Assembly: GCF_000723165.1 (NCBI RefSeq)
Contig: NZ_HG322949.1
Span: forward strand, 3,128,782-3,192,781
DNA: 64,000 nucleotides
Direction: 5' to 3'
DNA from: Janthinobacterium agaricidamnosum NBRC 102515 = DSM 9628
GTDB taxonomy: Bacteria > Pseudomonadota > Gammaproteobacteria > Burkholderiales > Burkholderiaceae_D
Positions 41,501 through 48,010 of this stretch are shown one piece after another. Each line of letters starts with the position of its first letter. The stretch's first letter is position 1. Under the pieces are notes generated by a model that saw nothing but the letters and a program-made list of their open reading frames with translations, made no database searches and had not been told where the DNA came from. The translations under genes were made by a program, and so were the position numbers.

Positions 41501-42829
41501 GAGTGGCGCTACGACCCGGCCGGGGAAATGACACAAAAGCGCCATTCCCGTAACGGCGTCAGCCACTATCTATACGACCCGCTCGGGCGCATTGTGAGCA
41601 GCGCCCAGGCGGCGCGGCGCGAACTGTTCAACTGGGATGCGGCGGCCAACCTGGTCGACAGCACGCAGCAAGCCGGCTACGTCAAACATAACCGCCTGCT
41701 GATGTTCGAAGACAAACGCTTCGACTACGATGTGCATGGCCGGCTGGAAAGCAAACAGATCGGCGCCCATACCGTGCAGCATTTCCGTTACGACGGCGAA
41801 CACCGCTTGCGGGAAGTCGAAACGGTGCGATCCGGCGTGCGCCAACTGGTCTATTTCGATTACGATGCGCTGGGGCGCAGGATCAAGAAAACCGACGCCT
41901 TCGGCACCACCCGCTTCCTGTGGGATGGCTTGCGCATGCTGCAGGAACAGCGCGGCGGCGATGTCGCCACCTATCTGTATGAACCCGATAGTTATGCACC
42001 GCTGGCAAGGATAGACAGCCAGGCCGCCAGCGATGCCGTCGCCGCACCTTGCACACCGTTGCCGGACGCAAACGACACGGTAGCGGGCAAGGTGTACTAT
42101 TTTCATAACGATGTTTCAGGCATGCCGGAAGAACTGAGCGGCGCCAATGGCAAGCTGGTATGGCAAGCCCAGTACAAGACCTGGGGCAACACCGTCAGCG
42201 AAACGTGGGAGCTGGCCGAACCCGGCCAGCCGGCCAGCCAACCGTTGCCGCAAAACCTGCGCTTCCAGGGCCAGTATCTGGACCGGGATACCGGGCTGCA
42301 CTACAACACGTCCAGGTTTTATGATCCGGATATCGGGAAGTTCATTTCGCCTGATCCGATTGGCTTGGCAGGCGGGGCCAATCTTTATACATATGCACCA
42401 AATCCGCTAACGTGGATAGATCCTTGGGGCTGGACGTGCAGTCCTCAAGCCAACCAGACCCAAGGAAATTCCGGACGCGATGAATTTCTGGCGCGCTTGC
42501 TCAGCTCAAAAAGATTTGAGGTGATTGACAAAGAGGTACGAGTAAATACACCTGGGAATGGTCATTACCGAAAAATGGATATTTTGATCAAAGATCGAAA
42601 AACTGGCGAGTTGCTCCACGTGGAAGTAAAAACGGGAGGTGCATATAGAAATCCAAGTCAGTTATCCAAAGATGCTGATATAGCAGTGGGGAAATCTTCT
42701 AATGGAAATACCACATGGGGTACGCGAAAAATTGATGGGAAAATTTCAGGAGGAAAAGGGTCTGACACTGGTCCGCTCAAAACAATAGAATTAACCGTCG
42801 ACCATAGAACGGGAAAAATATTAAAATAA
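38552..42829 (+). CDS. rhs: prePAAR-PAAR-Rhs T6SS effector with C-terminal PD-(D/E)xK-like nuclease
   Basis: A 1425-aa secreted toxin. The prePAAR motif AARLTDPIAH (AARxxDxxxH) is at residues 5-14, followed by hydrophobic helices (about 22-75), a PAAR domain (about 100-190, GSDNVFIDGHPAARSGDKTTC), further hydrophobic helices (about 190-240), and an Rhs/YD-repeat cage. The cage is closed by the DPIGL...DPWGW element where Rhs proteins self-cleave. The last 131 residues (from 1295; 42434-42829) are the toxin: Asp1343 in KMDILI and Glu1358-x-Lys1360 in VEVKTGG form a D-x14-ExK pattern of PD-(D/E)xK nucleases. This part is clearly AT-richer than the cage, indicating a swapped-in tip. The start giving MCPAAARL is chosen for the prePAAR motif. 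Confidence 0.93.
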   Translation: MCPAAARLTDPIAHTSIWGNLAKMGGSLIVGALVGAALTIAVSAALVATLATGGLGLVALLAIGFAVGAAMEGSGLNGFIDHHINRLVDALIPPSIEGKIVSGSPGVRTNSLAAARAAAPGPLDVIACAMHASGPPPMIAQGSDNVFIDGHPAARSGDKTTCGGTIAAGSDNVFIGGGTVTVRDIEDERPWWISALGVALGVALALCGRGKMNLSALKSALPCLLMNFGAAMAGSMVGHHIKNYIGHPVNVITGGKVLRETPDFLLPGPLALAWCRFYSSHDQRDGGLFGPGWSVPYEVALSIERDAAGQVAALHYCDWQGRRITFPPVQPGSSHYSTAEGYYLICTELGQYLVESIDGMYRDFGLPAPHFAGTLKLQRLEDRNGNWHALRYDATGRLLHINDGCGRRLDLLYDPSFPARVAEVRLGKGALDEPAETLMSYRYTAQGELAQVHDRSGQEVRRFAYRQGLMSEHSVPGGLSCHYEWSGSGNHARVARHWTDDGEGYDFHYDLLLRYTSVNDQLGRQYRWDWNDDQQPAAYTDAEGHVWRYLWDTNRQLVECGDPSGAVTRCEYDAAGRLLTVINALGQIEKTEWHASLDVPTAETDAAGNRWSYVYDQRGNLIAATDPSAYETEQFHDSRGLPHTIRDARGGYTHLEWNVCGQLTGYTDCSGKHSAFAYDTRGALASVTDALGHATRYDNDALGRLHSIAAADGSLQRLRYDALGQLTASIDSAGRETRYQRNRRGLLTRRTNPLGHSVQFVYDNAHRLQRLVNENGEAYRFEYDRNDHVIAETGLDGTIRHIVHDARGLPVSVTDAVGETDALTLRMQRDALGRLSARHARGRGTAYRYDQIGQLVQARQYSDSGGHRTVHDHLMLSYSPRGELLSETGQMGKLSHQYDALGNRSATTLPDGRTINSLYYGSGHLHQINIDGGIVSDIERDDLHREVSRSQGRLGSSFGYDSMGRKTWQHASGEARHDTVLRKEWRYDPAGEMTQKRHSRNGVSHYLYDPLGRIVSSAQAARRELFNWDAAANLVDSTQQAGYVKHNRLLMFEDKRFDYDVHGRLESKQIGAHTVQHFRYDGEHRLREVETVRSGVRQLVYFDYDALGRRIKKTDAFGTTRFLWDGLRMLQEQRGGDVATYLYEPDSYAPLARIDSQAASDAVAAPCTPLPDANDTVAGKVYYFHNDVSGMPEELSGANGKLVWQAQYKTWGNTVSETWELAEPGQPASQPLPQNLRFQGQYLDRDTGLHYNTSRFYDPDIGKFISPDPIGLAGGANLYTYAPNPLTWIDPWGWTCSPQANQTQGNSGRDEFLARLLSSKRFEVIDKEVRVNTPGNGHYRKMDILIKDRKTGELLHVEVKTGGAYRNPSQLSKDADIAVGKSSNGNTTWGTRKIDGKISGGKGSDTGPLKTIELTVDHRTGKILK

Positions 42830-42838
42830 TGGTATAAC

Positions 42839-43513
42839 ATGTCAAAAACATCAATAGCAAAAGCAATTCTTCAAGAACTAACACGGGAAATGGAAAACGT
42901 CGGGTATTGCTTCGACAAAGAAACATCATCAGTGGAACTTAATATTTTCACAAAAGAAAATGCATTACAAAAAACTGTATTGAGCTATTCACTTAACGGA
43001 AGAGGAAATTACAAAGCATTTGGGCAAATAAAAATTATATATAAAGATTTATCGGAAATAATGAAGGATATTTTCAAAAACAGTAAATTATCAGAGGATT
43101 ACGACTATCAAAAATCCACAGCATATTGGGAAGGCGTAGGAATCTATTCCACGATAGGAAGATTTTCCAATGATAAAACCATATACCATTGCAACTCAAA
43201 AGAAACTTCTATCGATTTCGCAAAAAACTACGCAAGGCAAATAAAATCGGAAGAAGAAAATTTTATTAATCCGCATCTGAACCAAAAAACGACAATTGAA
43301 GAGTTCATGAAACCGATGCACCATTTTTGGCCAGGTGACTTGAGGGCTTTCCTGGAACATTTAGTAGGGTATGCAATAAAAACATCTGATACAAATCTAC
43401 TCAAATATGCATTTCAAAAAGCAGAGGATGTATCAGAAAAACTTGTCCCACAAGCACGTTCAACAGATTTCACCGCGGAGTTGAAAAATGCGACAAGAAA
43501 CATCATGCTTTAA
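42839..43513 (+). CDS. Putative immunity protein for the Rhs toxin
   Basis: A 224-aa hydrophilic protein beginning 9 bases after the toxin stop codon. It has no signal peptide or membrane segment, as expected for immunity to a cytoplasmic nuclease. It is strongly AT-rich compared with the flanking genome and matches the base composition of the toxin tip, so the two probably arrived together. I recognise no family. The C-terminal region (about residues 155-210, FLEHLVGYAIKTSD ... AFQKAEDVSEKL) looks helical. The function is inferred from position and composition only. Confidence 0.75.
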   Translation: MSKTSIAKAILQELTREMENVGYCFDKETSSVELNIFTKENALQKTVLSYSLNGRGNYKAFGQIKIIYKDLSEIMKDIFKNSKLSEDYDYQKSTAYWEGVGIYSTIGRFSNDKTIYHCNSKETSIDFAKNYARQIKSEEENFINPHLNQKTTIEEFMKPMHHFWPGDLRAFLEHLVGYAIKTSDTNLLKYAFQKAEDVSEKLVPQARSTDFTAELKNATRNIML

Positions 43514-44238
43514 TTTAAAATATTAATTATTAAAATAGAAAATCATCCAGCTCGACAAGACAGGAGGCGTGGAATTAAACAACTGACAAGCACCAGCAAT
43601 GCTGGCGATCTCTTTTATATCCCGGCAATCAACAAGGAAGGCGACGAAGGCGTTGTGATGGCCCGCCATATTGAGTTGATCCAGCCGAATCTGGGGTATT
43701 TGATCGAGAAATCGTCGCCCTCGCAGTCGCCATGGATCGACGTTTCAAGCGACGCAAACAAAAACGCCTCGCAGCATGCGGCAAGCTGACTTGTAAAGCG
43801 AGGCAACGCCGCCATCGGCATCATCCCACGGCTGCTTGCCGACATCGAGACGGCTGTGGACATGGTTTATCGTCCATTGAGCGTCGCTCTTCAACGCCGC
43901 CAGCTCATCCAATCGAGCGGCACGGAACTGCCCAGGAAATGATTTCACGGTATCCCAGCCCTGATACGGCTTGACCGCAACAGACCCGCCTATTGCATGG
44001 TGACTGGCTGCACAGTCCCATGCTTAGCGGGTGCACCACTTTCCACAATGATGAGCAAATAATATTCTTTTTACATTATTCATTTCTGTTGCAAGCATAG
44101 GCGAAAAAAGATGAAAACTATTTGCAAATATCCGTAAATCAACGTCAACGGATGCGGCAAGCGGCGCGTTTCTGGACCTGAGACGGGAATGATCCCGCTT
44201 GAACATACATCTTTGAATCACTTCTTGAGGACTGAACC
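43514..44238. other. 725-base region with decayed gene remnants
   Basis: Between the immunity gene and the first Asr-like gene. It holds a plus-strand fragment at 43574-43789 and a minus-strand open stretch (about 43745-44010, ending VASLYKSACRMLRGVFVCVA) with no convincing start. It then turns AT-rich near 44040-44140. This is typical debris downstream of Rhs loci. I see no complete gene. Confidence 0.5.
43574..43789 (+). pseudogene. Remnant resembling the N-terminus of an immunity protein
   Basis: A 71-codon open stretch ending at TGA 43787-43789, containing GDLFYIPAINKEGDEGVVMARHI. A strong AGGAGG lies 6 bases before an ATT codon at 43574, where an ATG would be expected (ATT-AAA-CAA-CTG). 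The GDxFxIP opening recalls Imm26-type immunity proteins, but this is a weak resemblance by eye. It may be an orphan immunity gene whose start was mutated and whose 3' end was lost. Confidence 0.35.
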
Positions 44239-44550
44239 ATGAAAAAAGTAATCGCTACTCTGATCGCTGGCTTGTTCGCAACTGCAGCATTCGCGCAATC
44301 GCCTGCAGCCTCTGTGCCGGCCAAAGCCGAAGCAAAACATACGAAAGAAGTGGCCAAAGCAGACGCAAAAGAAAGCAAGGCCGTCGCTAAAGCCGACGCC
44401 AAGGAAGCCGCGGCAACCGCCGATGCAAAAGCAGACGTCGCCAGCGCCAAAGCCGACGCCAAGGAAGCCAAAACCAAGGCCCACCACAAGGCAGCAAAAG
44501 CCAAGGCCAAGGCCGACGAAGCCAAAGCTGAAGCAACCCCCACCAAGTAA
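44239..44550 (+). CDS. Asr-like small exported Ala/Lys-rich protein, copy 1
   Basis: A 103-aa protein with a Sec signal peptide (MKKVIATLIAGLFATAAFA, cleaved before QSP). The mature part consists almost wholly of Ala, Lys, Asp, Glu and some His in KADAKE-type repeats, predicted highly charged and unstructured or helical. It resembles acid-shock protein Asr of enterobacteria in size, export and composition, though not by alignable sequence that I can prove. It is the most diverged of the seven copies; its leader keeps only one GTAAA half site and GTCAACGG. Ribosome binding site GAGGA. Terminator at 44568. Confidence 0.85.
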   Translation: MKKVIATLIAGLFATAAFAQSPAASVPAKAEAKHTKEVAKADAKESKAVAKADAKEAAATADAKADVASAKADAKEAKTKAHHKAAKAKAKADEAKAEATPTK

Positions 44551-44567
44551 TCCGGCCCTACTCTGGG

Positions 44568-44593
44568 AAAAGACAGGTTCGCCTGTCTTTTTT
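44568..44593 (+). terminator. Terminator of Asr-like copy 1
   Basis: AAAAGACAGG-TTCG-CCTGTCTTTTTT. Hairpins of the same stem, AGACAGG/CCTGTCT, recur after copies 2, 3, 4, 5 and 7, so the terminator belongs to the repeated module. Confidence 0.9.
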
Positions 44594-44654
44594 CGTTTAC
44601 GCTCACGCCCCCATCGGCACTCACCTGCGCCATAGGCATGACAACAAGGCAAAT

Positions 44655-44669
44655 GTAAGCGTTTGTAAA
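44655..44669 (+). promoter_or_regulatory. GTAAG-N5-GTAAA direct repeat before Asr-like copy 2
   Basis: GTAAGCGTTTGTAAA, two GTAAR blocks with 10-bp period, followed by GTCAACGG. It matches the CpxR-type consensus GTAAA-N5-GTAAA with one mismatch, and in reverse gives spaced TTACA blocks as in RstA-like sites. The same element precedes copies 3-7. Confidence 0.6.
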
Positions 44670-44764
44670 GCCCGTCAACGGACCAGTTCGCCATTGCGTT
44701 TTTTGCTCAGTGATACGGGAATCATCCCCACTAACAGATTAAACAACCACTTGAGGATTGCACC

Positions 44765-45148
44765 ATGAAAAAAGTTATCGCTACCCTGATCGCCGGCCTG
44801 TTCGCTTCCGCTGCATTCGCTCAAGCTCCGGCTCCAGCCGCTTCCGCGCCAGTGGCGATGAAAGCCCAAACTCTGCCGCTCAAGGATGTCGCCGAGCCTG
44901 GCGCAACGAAACTGCCTGGCGCCAAGCAAGTCAAAGCGCATCACGCTGCGAAAAAGCCAAGGCCAAAACTGACGACGTCAAGGCCGACGCAGCACCAGCG
45001 GCAGCACCTGCCGCCAAGTAAGCCTCAAAACGGTTTCCATAAAAAGACAGGTTCGCCTGTCTTTTTTTTCGCTGTCATTCTGCCGGCCTTGGGCGCCGCT
45101 GCGAATGCCGCAAAACATGACGACAACGGCAAATGTAAGCGTTTGTAA
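44765..45148 (+). pseudogene. Asr-like copy 2, frameshifted
   Basis: The first 65 or so residues follow the family (same signal peptide, then QAPAPAASAPVAMKAQ...VKAHHAAK). At the A-run near 44951-44955 (GCGAAAAAGCC) the frame is lost. Adding one A restores KAKAKTDDVKADAAPAAAPAAK and a stop at 45019-45021, the normal family ending. As written, the frame reads on through its own terminator (45041-45069) to 45148, giving an atypical C-terminus. It is either a real 1-base slippage mutation, phase variation at the A-run, or a sequencing error. Confidence 0.75.
45041..45069 (+). terminator. Terminator of Asr-like copy 2
   Basis: AAAAAGACAGG-TTCG-CCTGTC followed by eight T residues. It lies inside the frameshifted reading frame, which supports the normal stop being at 45021. 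Confidence 0.9.
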
Positions 45149-45149
45149 A
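45135..45149 (+). promoter_or_regulatory. GTAAG-N5-GTAAA direct repeat before Asr-like copy 3
   Basis: GTAAGCGTTTGTAAA, identical to the element before copy 2, followed by GTCAACGG at nearly the same spacing and by the conserved GCGTTTTTTGCTCAGTGAC leader block. Confidence 0.6.
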
Positions 45150-45244
45150 GGCGGTCAACGGATCACCTAGTCCACGCGTTTTTTGCTCAGTGACACGGGA
45201 ATCATCCCCACTAACAGATTAAACAACCACTTGAGGATTGCACC

Positions 45245-45475
45245 ATGAAAAAAGTTATCGCTACCCTGATCGCCGGCCTGTTCGCTTCCGCTGCATTCGC
45301 TCAAGCTCCAGCGCCTGCCGCTTCGGCTCCTGCGGCAGCACCGGCAGCCGCCAGCGCAGAAGCTTCGGCGCCAGCAAAAGCCGTTAAAAAATCGCACCAC
45401 AAAGCGAAAAAAGCAAAAAAAGCCGCTGAAGCCAAAACCGAAGCACCAGCAGCAGAAGCCGCCCCAGCCAAGTAA
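45245..45475 (+). CDS. Asr-like small exported Ala/Lys/His-rich protein, copy 3
   Basis: A 76-aa protein: signal peptide (MKKVIATLIAGLFASAAFA), an Ala/Pro-rich linker, then a basic block KKSHHKAKKAKKAAEAK and an acidic/Ala tail ending AAPAK. Differs from copies 5 and 7 at a single residue (Val for Ala before KKSHH). The short, exported, Lys/His-rich form is like processed Asr, thought to buffer or protect the periplasm in acid. Ribosome binding site TTGAGGATTGCACC before the ATG is conserved in the module. Confidence 0.88.
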   Translation: MKKVIATLIAGLFASAAFAQAPAPAASAPAAAPAAASAEASAPAKAVKKSHHKAKKAKKAAEAKTEAPAAEAAPAK

Positions 45476-45494
45476 TCCGGGCTGCATCCATGTC

Positions 45495-45524
45495 AAAAAA
45501 AGACAGGCTTGCCTGTCTTTTTTT
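45495..45524 (+). terminator. Terminator of Asr-like copy 3
   Basis: AAAAAAAGACAGG-CTTG-CCTGTCTTTTTTT, the same stem as in the other copies with a CTTG loop. Confidence 0.9.
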
Positions 45525-45581
45525 ACGTCTGCAACTTTACTGATCGGCGTACTTGGCGCCCATCGTTTCAAGCATGCGCAC

Positions 45582-46478
45582 TCAATATGCCAGTTGCGCC
45601 GCGAGGTCGATCAGCGCGCGCAATTTGGGCTGGTGCTGGGTGCGCACCGGAAAATACAGATACAGCCCCGGCGTGGCCGGGATGTACGATTCCAGCACCC
45701 GCTCCAGCCGCCCGGCGGCGACATCGCCGGCGATTTCCATGTCCGCCATATACGCCAGCCCCAACCCCTGGCGCGCGAAATGCGCGATCAGCGTGGTGTC
45801 GTTGACGATCAATCCACCCGACGTTTCGACGTGGAAGGCCTGCCCTTGCTCGATGAATTTCCAGCGCGGCAGCGTGCCCGACGTCAGGAAGCGGTAGCGT
45901 ATGGTTTCGTGCCGCACCAGTTGTTCCGGCGTGGCGGGCCGGCCGTGCGCCGCGAAATAGGATGGCGCGCCCACCACCGACCAGGACAAGTCCGGCGTCA
46001 GGCGTATCGCCACCATGTCTTGCGCCACCGACTGGCCAAGCCGGATGCCGGCGTCGTAGCCTTGCTCGACCAGGTCGACGGTGCCGTCGTCGAGCGAAAT
46101 ATCGAGTTTGACGTCCGGGCAGTTTTGCCGCATGCGGCTGGCCAGCGGCTGCATCACCAGCGCCCCCAAGGCGCGCGGCACAGTCAGCCGCAAGGTGCCG
46201 GACGGCCGGTCGCGGTAAGCGTTCAGGGCGGCGAAGGCGTCGCCGATCTGGGCCGCCGCCGGACGCATGCCGGCGAACAGGCTCAGTCCCGCTTCGGTCA
46301 GCGCGACGTTGCGCGTGGTGCGCTGGAACAGGATCACGCCGTGGCGCTGTTCCAGCAATTTGACGGCCTTGCTGACGGCGGTCGGCGTGATGCCGAGACG
46401 CGCCGCGGCGGTGGTAAAACTTTTTAGCTCGGCTACCGCGAGGAACGCTTCGACGCCATCGAATGCACTGGTTTTCAT
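45582..46478 (-). CDS. LysR family transcriptional regulator
   Basis: A 298-aa LysR-type regulator. The winged helix-turn-helix covers residues 5-62 (FLAVAELKSFTTAAARLGIT, AVSKAVKLLEQRHGVILFQR) and the effector domain follows (LRLTVPRALGALVMQPL, GYDAGIRLGQSVAQDMV). It resembles regulators that pair with divergent oxidoreductase genes, but its divergent neighbour here is an Asr-like gene 231 bases away, and no obvious metabolic target is adjacent. The start giving MKTSAFDGVE is chosen. Confidence 0.9.
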   Translation of the reverse strand: MKTSAFDGVEAFLAVAELKSFTTAAARLGITPTAVSKAVKLLEQRHGVILFQRTTRNVALTEAGLSLFAGMRPAAAQIGDAFAALNAYRDRPSGTLRLTVPRALGALVMQPLASRMRQNCPDVKLDISLDDGTVDLVEQGYDAGIRLGQSVAQDMVAIRLTPDLSWSVVGAPSYFAAHGRPATPEQLVRHETIRYRFLTSGTLPRWKFIEQGQAFHVETSGGLIVNDTTLIAHFARQGLGLAYMADMEIAGDVAAGRLERVLESYIPATPGLYLYFPVRTQHQPKLRALIDLAAQLAY

Positions 46479-46597
46479 GATGTGACTGTAGGTTGGCCGT
46501 GAATTGATGGGGAACTTTTTGATGGTGTACTTTACATTGGCGGCCAATATAGCAGAACCCGCTTTGTCGATGCCGCTACCGCTGCCGACAGCGCAAT

Positions 46598-46612
46598 GTA
46601 AGTGTTTGTAAT
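46598..46612 (+). promoter_or_regulatory. GTAAG-N5-GTAAT direct repeat before Asr-like copy 4
   Basis: GTAAGTGTTTGTAAT followed by GTCAACG and the GCGTTTTTTGCTCAGTGACACGG block, as in the other copies. Confidence 0.55.
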
Positions 46613-46709
46613 CGCCGTCAACGCCAGCGTCCGCCACGGCGTTTTTTGCTCAGTGACACGGGAATCATCCCAGCACAAACCGACACCCCAACCACTTGAG
46701 GATTGCACC

Positions 46710-47026
46710 ATGAAAAAAGTTATCGCCACCCTGATCGCCGGCCTGTTCGCTTCCGCTGCATTCGCTCAAGCACCAGCGCCCGCCGCTTCCGCTCCGGTCG
46801 CCATGAAAGCCGAAGCCAAGCATACCAAGGAAGCCGTCAAGGCGGATGCCAAAGCGGCGACCGCCGTGCCGGCAGCCAGCGCAGAAGCCAAGACCGAAAA
46901 GACCGATAAGGTCAAAGCACATCACGACGTAAAAAAGAGCAAGGTCAACGCCGGTGAAGTGAAGGCGGTAGCCGCGTCGGCAACGCCGGCGGCATCGGCG
47001 CCAGCCACTAAGAGCCTATCCCAGTA
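46710..47026 (+). CDS. Asr-like small exported protein, copy 4, stop codon supplied by a MITE
   Basis: A 105-aa protein of the longer subfamily shared with copy 6: signal peptide, PVAMKAE, KADAKAATAVPAASAEAK, KAHHDVKKSKVNAGEVKAVA and a tail ASAPATK. In copy 6 the next codon is the TAA stop. Here the MITE (47012-47169) is inserted within that stop, so the frame runs five codons into the element's inverted repeat (SLSQ) and ends at the TAG in CCCAGTAG. The protein is thus nearly intact, but its terminator (47195) is now 170 bases downstream. Confidence 0.85.
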
Positions 47027-47169
47027 GATGAATACGCCCTCTTCTGGCGCCCCTCAGGAACGGGGACTGCGTTGATCGTCGTCGCGTGGCTCGCCACGCT
47101 TGCTCCTCACGCCTGGTCCGCGCTCCTGATGCGCGGCCAGTAGACGACGCTCACTACTGGGATAGGCTC
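47012..47169. mobile_element. 158-bp MITE, copy 2, inserted at the end of Asr-like copy 4
   Basis: Same length and perfect terminal inverted repeats as copy 1 (16289-16446), with about eight base differences by eye. Flanked by TAA (47009-47011 and 47170-47172). Removing the element and one TAA restores a normal family ending, so the insertion is recent. It carries no reading frame of its own. Confidence 0.92.
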
Positions 47170-47194
47170 TAAGTAAGCGCCGTTTCGCAGTTCC

Positions 47195-47222
47195 AAAAAG
47201 ACAGGTACGCCTGTCTTTTTTT
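47195..47222 (+). terminator. Terminator of Asr-like copy 4
   Basis: AAAAAGACAGG-TACG-CCTGTC followed by T residues. It has been separated from its gene by the MITE insertion. Confidence 0.88.
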
Positions 47223-47274
47223 ATTGCTGCGGCAACAACGGCAAAAAATGATCGACCGGCACTGAAAATTTAAT

Positions 47275-47288
47275 TGACTGATCAGTCA
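47275..47288. promoter_or_regulatory. Probable TetR operator before the TetR gene
   Basis: Perfect 14-bp palindrome TGACTGATCAGTCA, about 50 bases before the TetR start. It shares its TGACTG/CAGTCA arms with the palindrome before the downstream SDR gene at 47974-47991. Confidence 0.65.
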
Positions 47289-47339
47289 CTCTTGATATAT
47301 CATGCGAACTCGATAGTGAATGCAATGAGTGAGGTAACC

Positions 47340-47906
47340 ATGTCCCGGCCCAAAAGTGAAGACAAGCGCAACGCGATCATGGCGGCGGCGATCCGCGTGA
47401 TCGCCAGCCAGGGCCTGGGCGCGCCGACCGCGACTATCGCGAAAGAAGCCGGCGTGGCGAATGGCTCGCTGTTCAATTATTTTGACACCAAGGCCGAGCT
47501 GTTCAGCCAGTTGTATGTGGAACTGAAACAGGAAGTGATGAGCAGCGCGATGCAGCAACTGCCGGCCGGCGCCGACCTGCGCGCACAAACGCTGCACGTG
47601 TGGACGCGCTGGATGCAATGGGCCACCAGCTGGCCCGATAAACGCAAGGCGATGGCGCAACTGTCCATGTCGGACGACATCAGCCCGGCCAGCCGGGCCG
47701 CCGGCCAGCAAGCGTCGATGGGAATCGTCGACTTGATACAGCGTACCTGCGCCGGCGGCCCGCTGCGCGACCATCCGCTGCCGTTCATTTTTGCGGTGGT
47801 CAGTTCGCTGTCGGGCGCGACCATGGATTACATGATTGCCCATCCGGCGCAAGCACAATTGCATTGCGATACAGGGTTCGCCATGTTGTGGCGGGCGCTG
47901 ACCTGA
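47340..47906 (+). CDS. TetR/AcrR family transcriptional regulator
   Basis: A 188-aa repressor with an N-terminal helix-turn-helix (IRVIASQGLGAPTATIAKEAGVANGSLFNYF, about residues 15-45) and an all-helical ligand domain. The start giving MSRPKSEDKR has a GAGGT ribosome binding site; upstream in-frame codons overlap the operator and are rejected. Two related palindromes indicate that it controls itself and the SDR reductase immediately downstream. A terminator at 47939 separates the two genes. Confidence 0.92.
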   Translation: MSRPKSEDKRNAIMAAAIRVIASQGLGAPTATIAKEAGVANGSLFNYFDTKAELFSQLYVELKQEVMSSAMQQLPAGADLRAQTLHVWTRWMQWATSWPDKRKAMAQLSMSDDISPASRAAGQQASMGIVDLIQRTCAGGPLRDHPLPFIFAVVSSLSGATMDYMIAHPAQAQLHCDTGFAMLWRALT

Positions 47907-47938
47907 TGCCGTCAGCTGGTTCACCTTGGAAATCAGAC

Positions 47939-47961
47939 GCCGCGCCTGTGCGGCTTTTTTT
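47939..47961 (+). terminator. Terminator of the TetR gene
   Basis: GCCGC-GCCTGT-GCGGC followed by seven T residues, 32 bases after the TetR stop. Confidence 0.75.
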
Positions 47962-47973
47962 GAAGTACGATAA

Positions 47974-47991
47974 TGACTGTCCAGACAGTCA
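47974..47991. promoter_or_regulatory. Probable TetR operator before the SDR gene
   Basis: TGACTGTCCAGACAGTCA, arms TGACTGTC/GACAGTCA around two bases, about 20 bases before the SDR start. Related to the palindrome at 47275-47288. Confidence 0.65.
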
Positions 47992-48010
47992 CAAATATGG
48001 GAGCATGACC

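Noticed and set aside
44951-44960. Programmed frameshifting in Asr-like copy 2
   Set aside because: Only an A-run is present, with no slippery heptamer plus stimulatory structure, and no sister copy needs a shift; a mutation or sequencing error is simpler.
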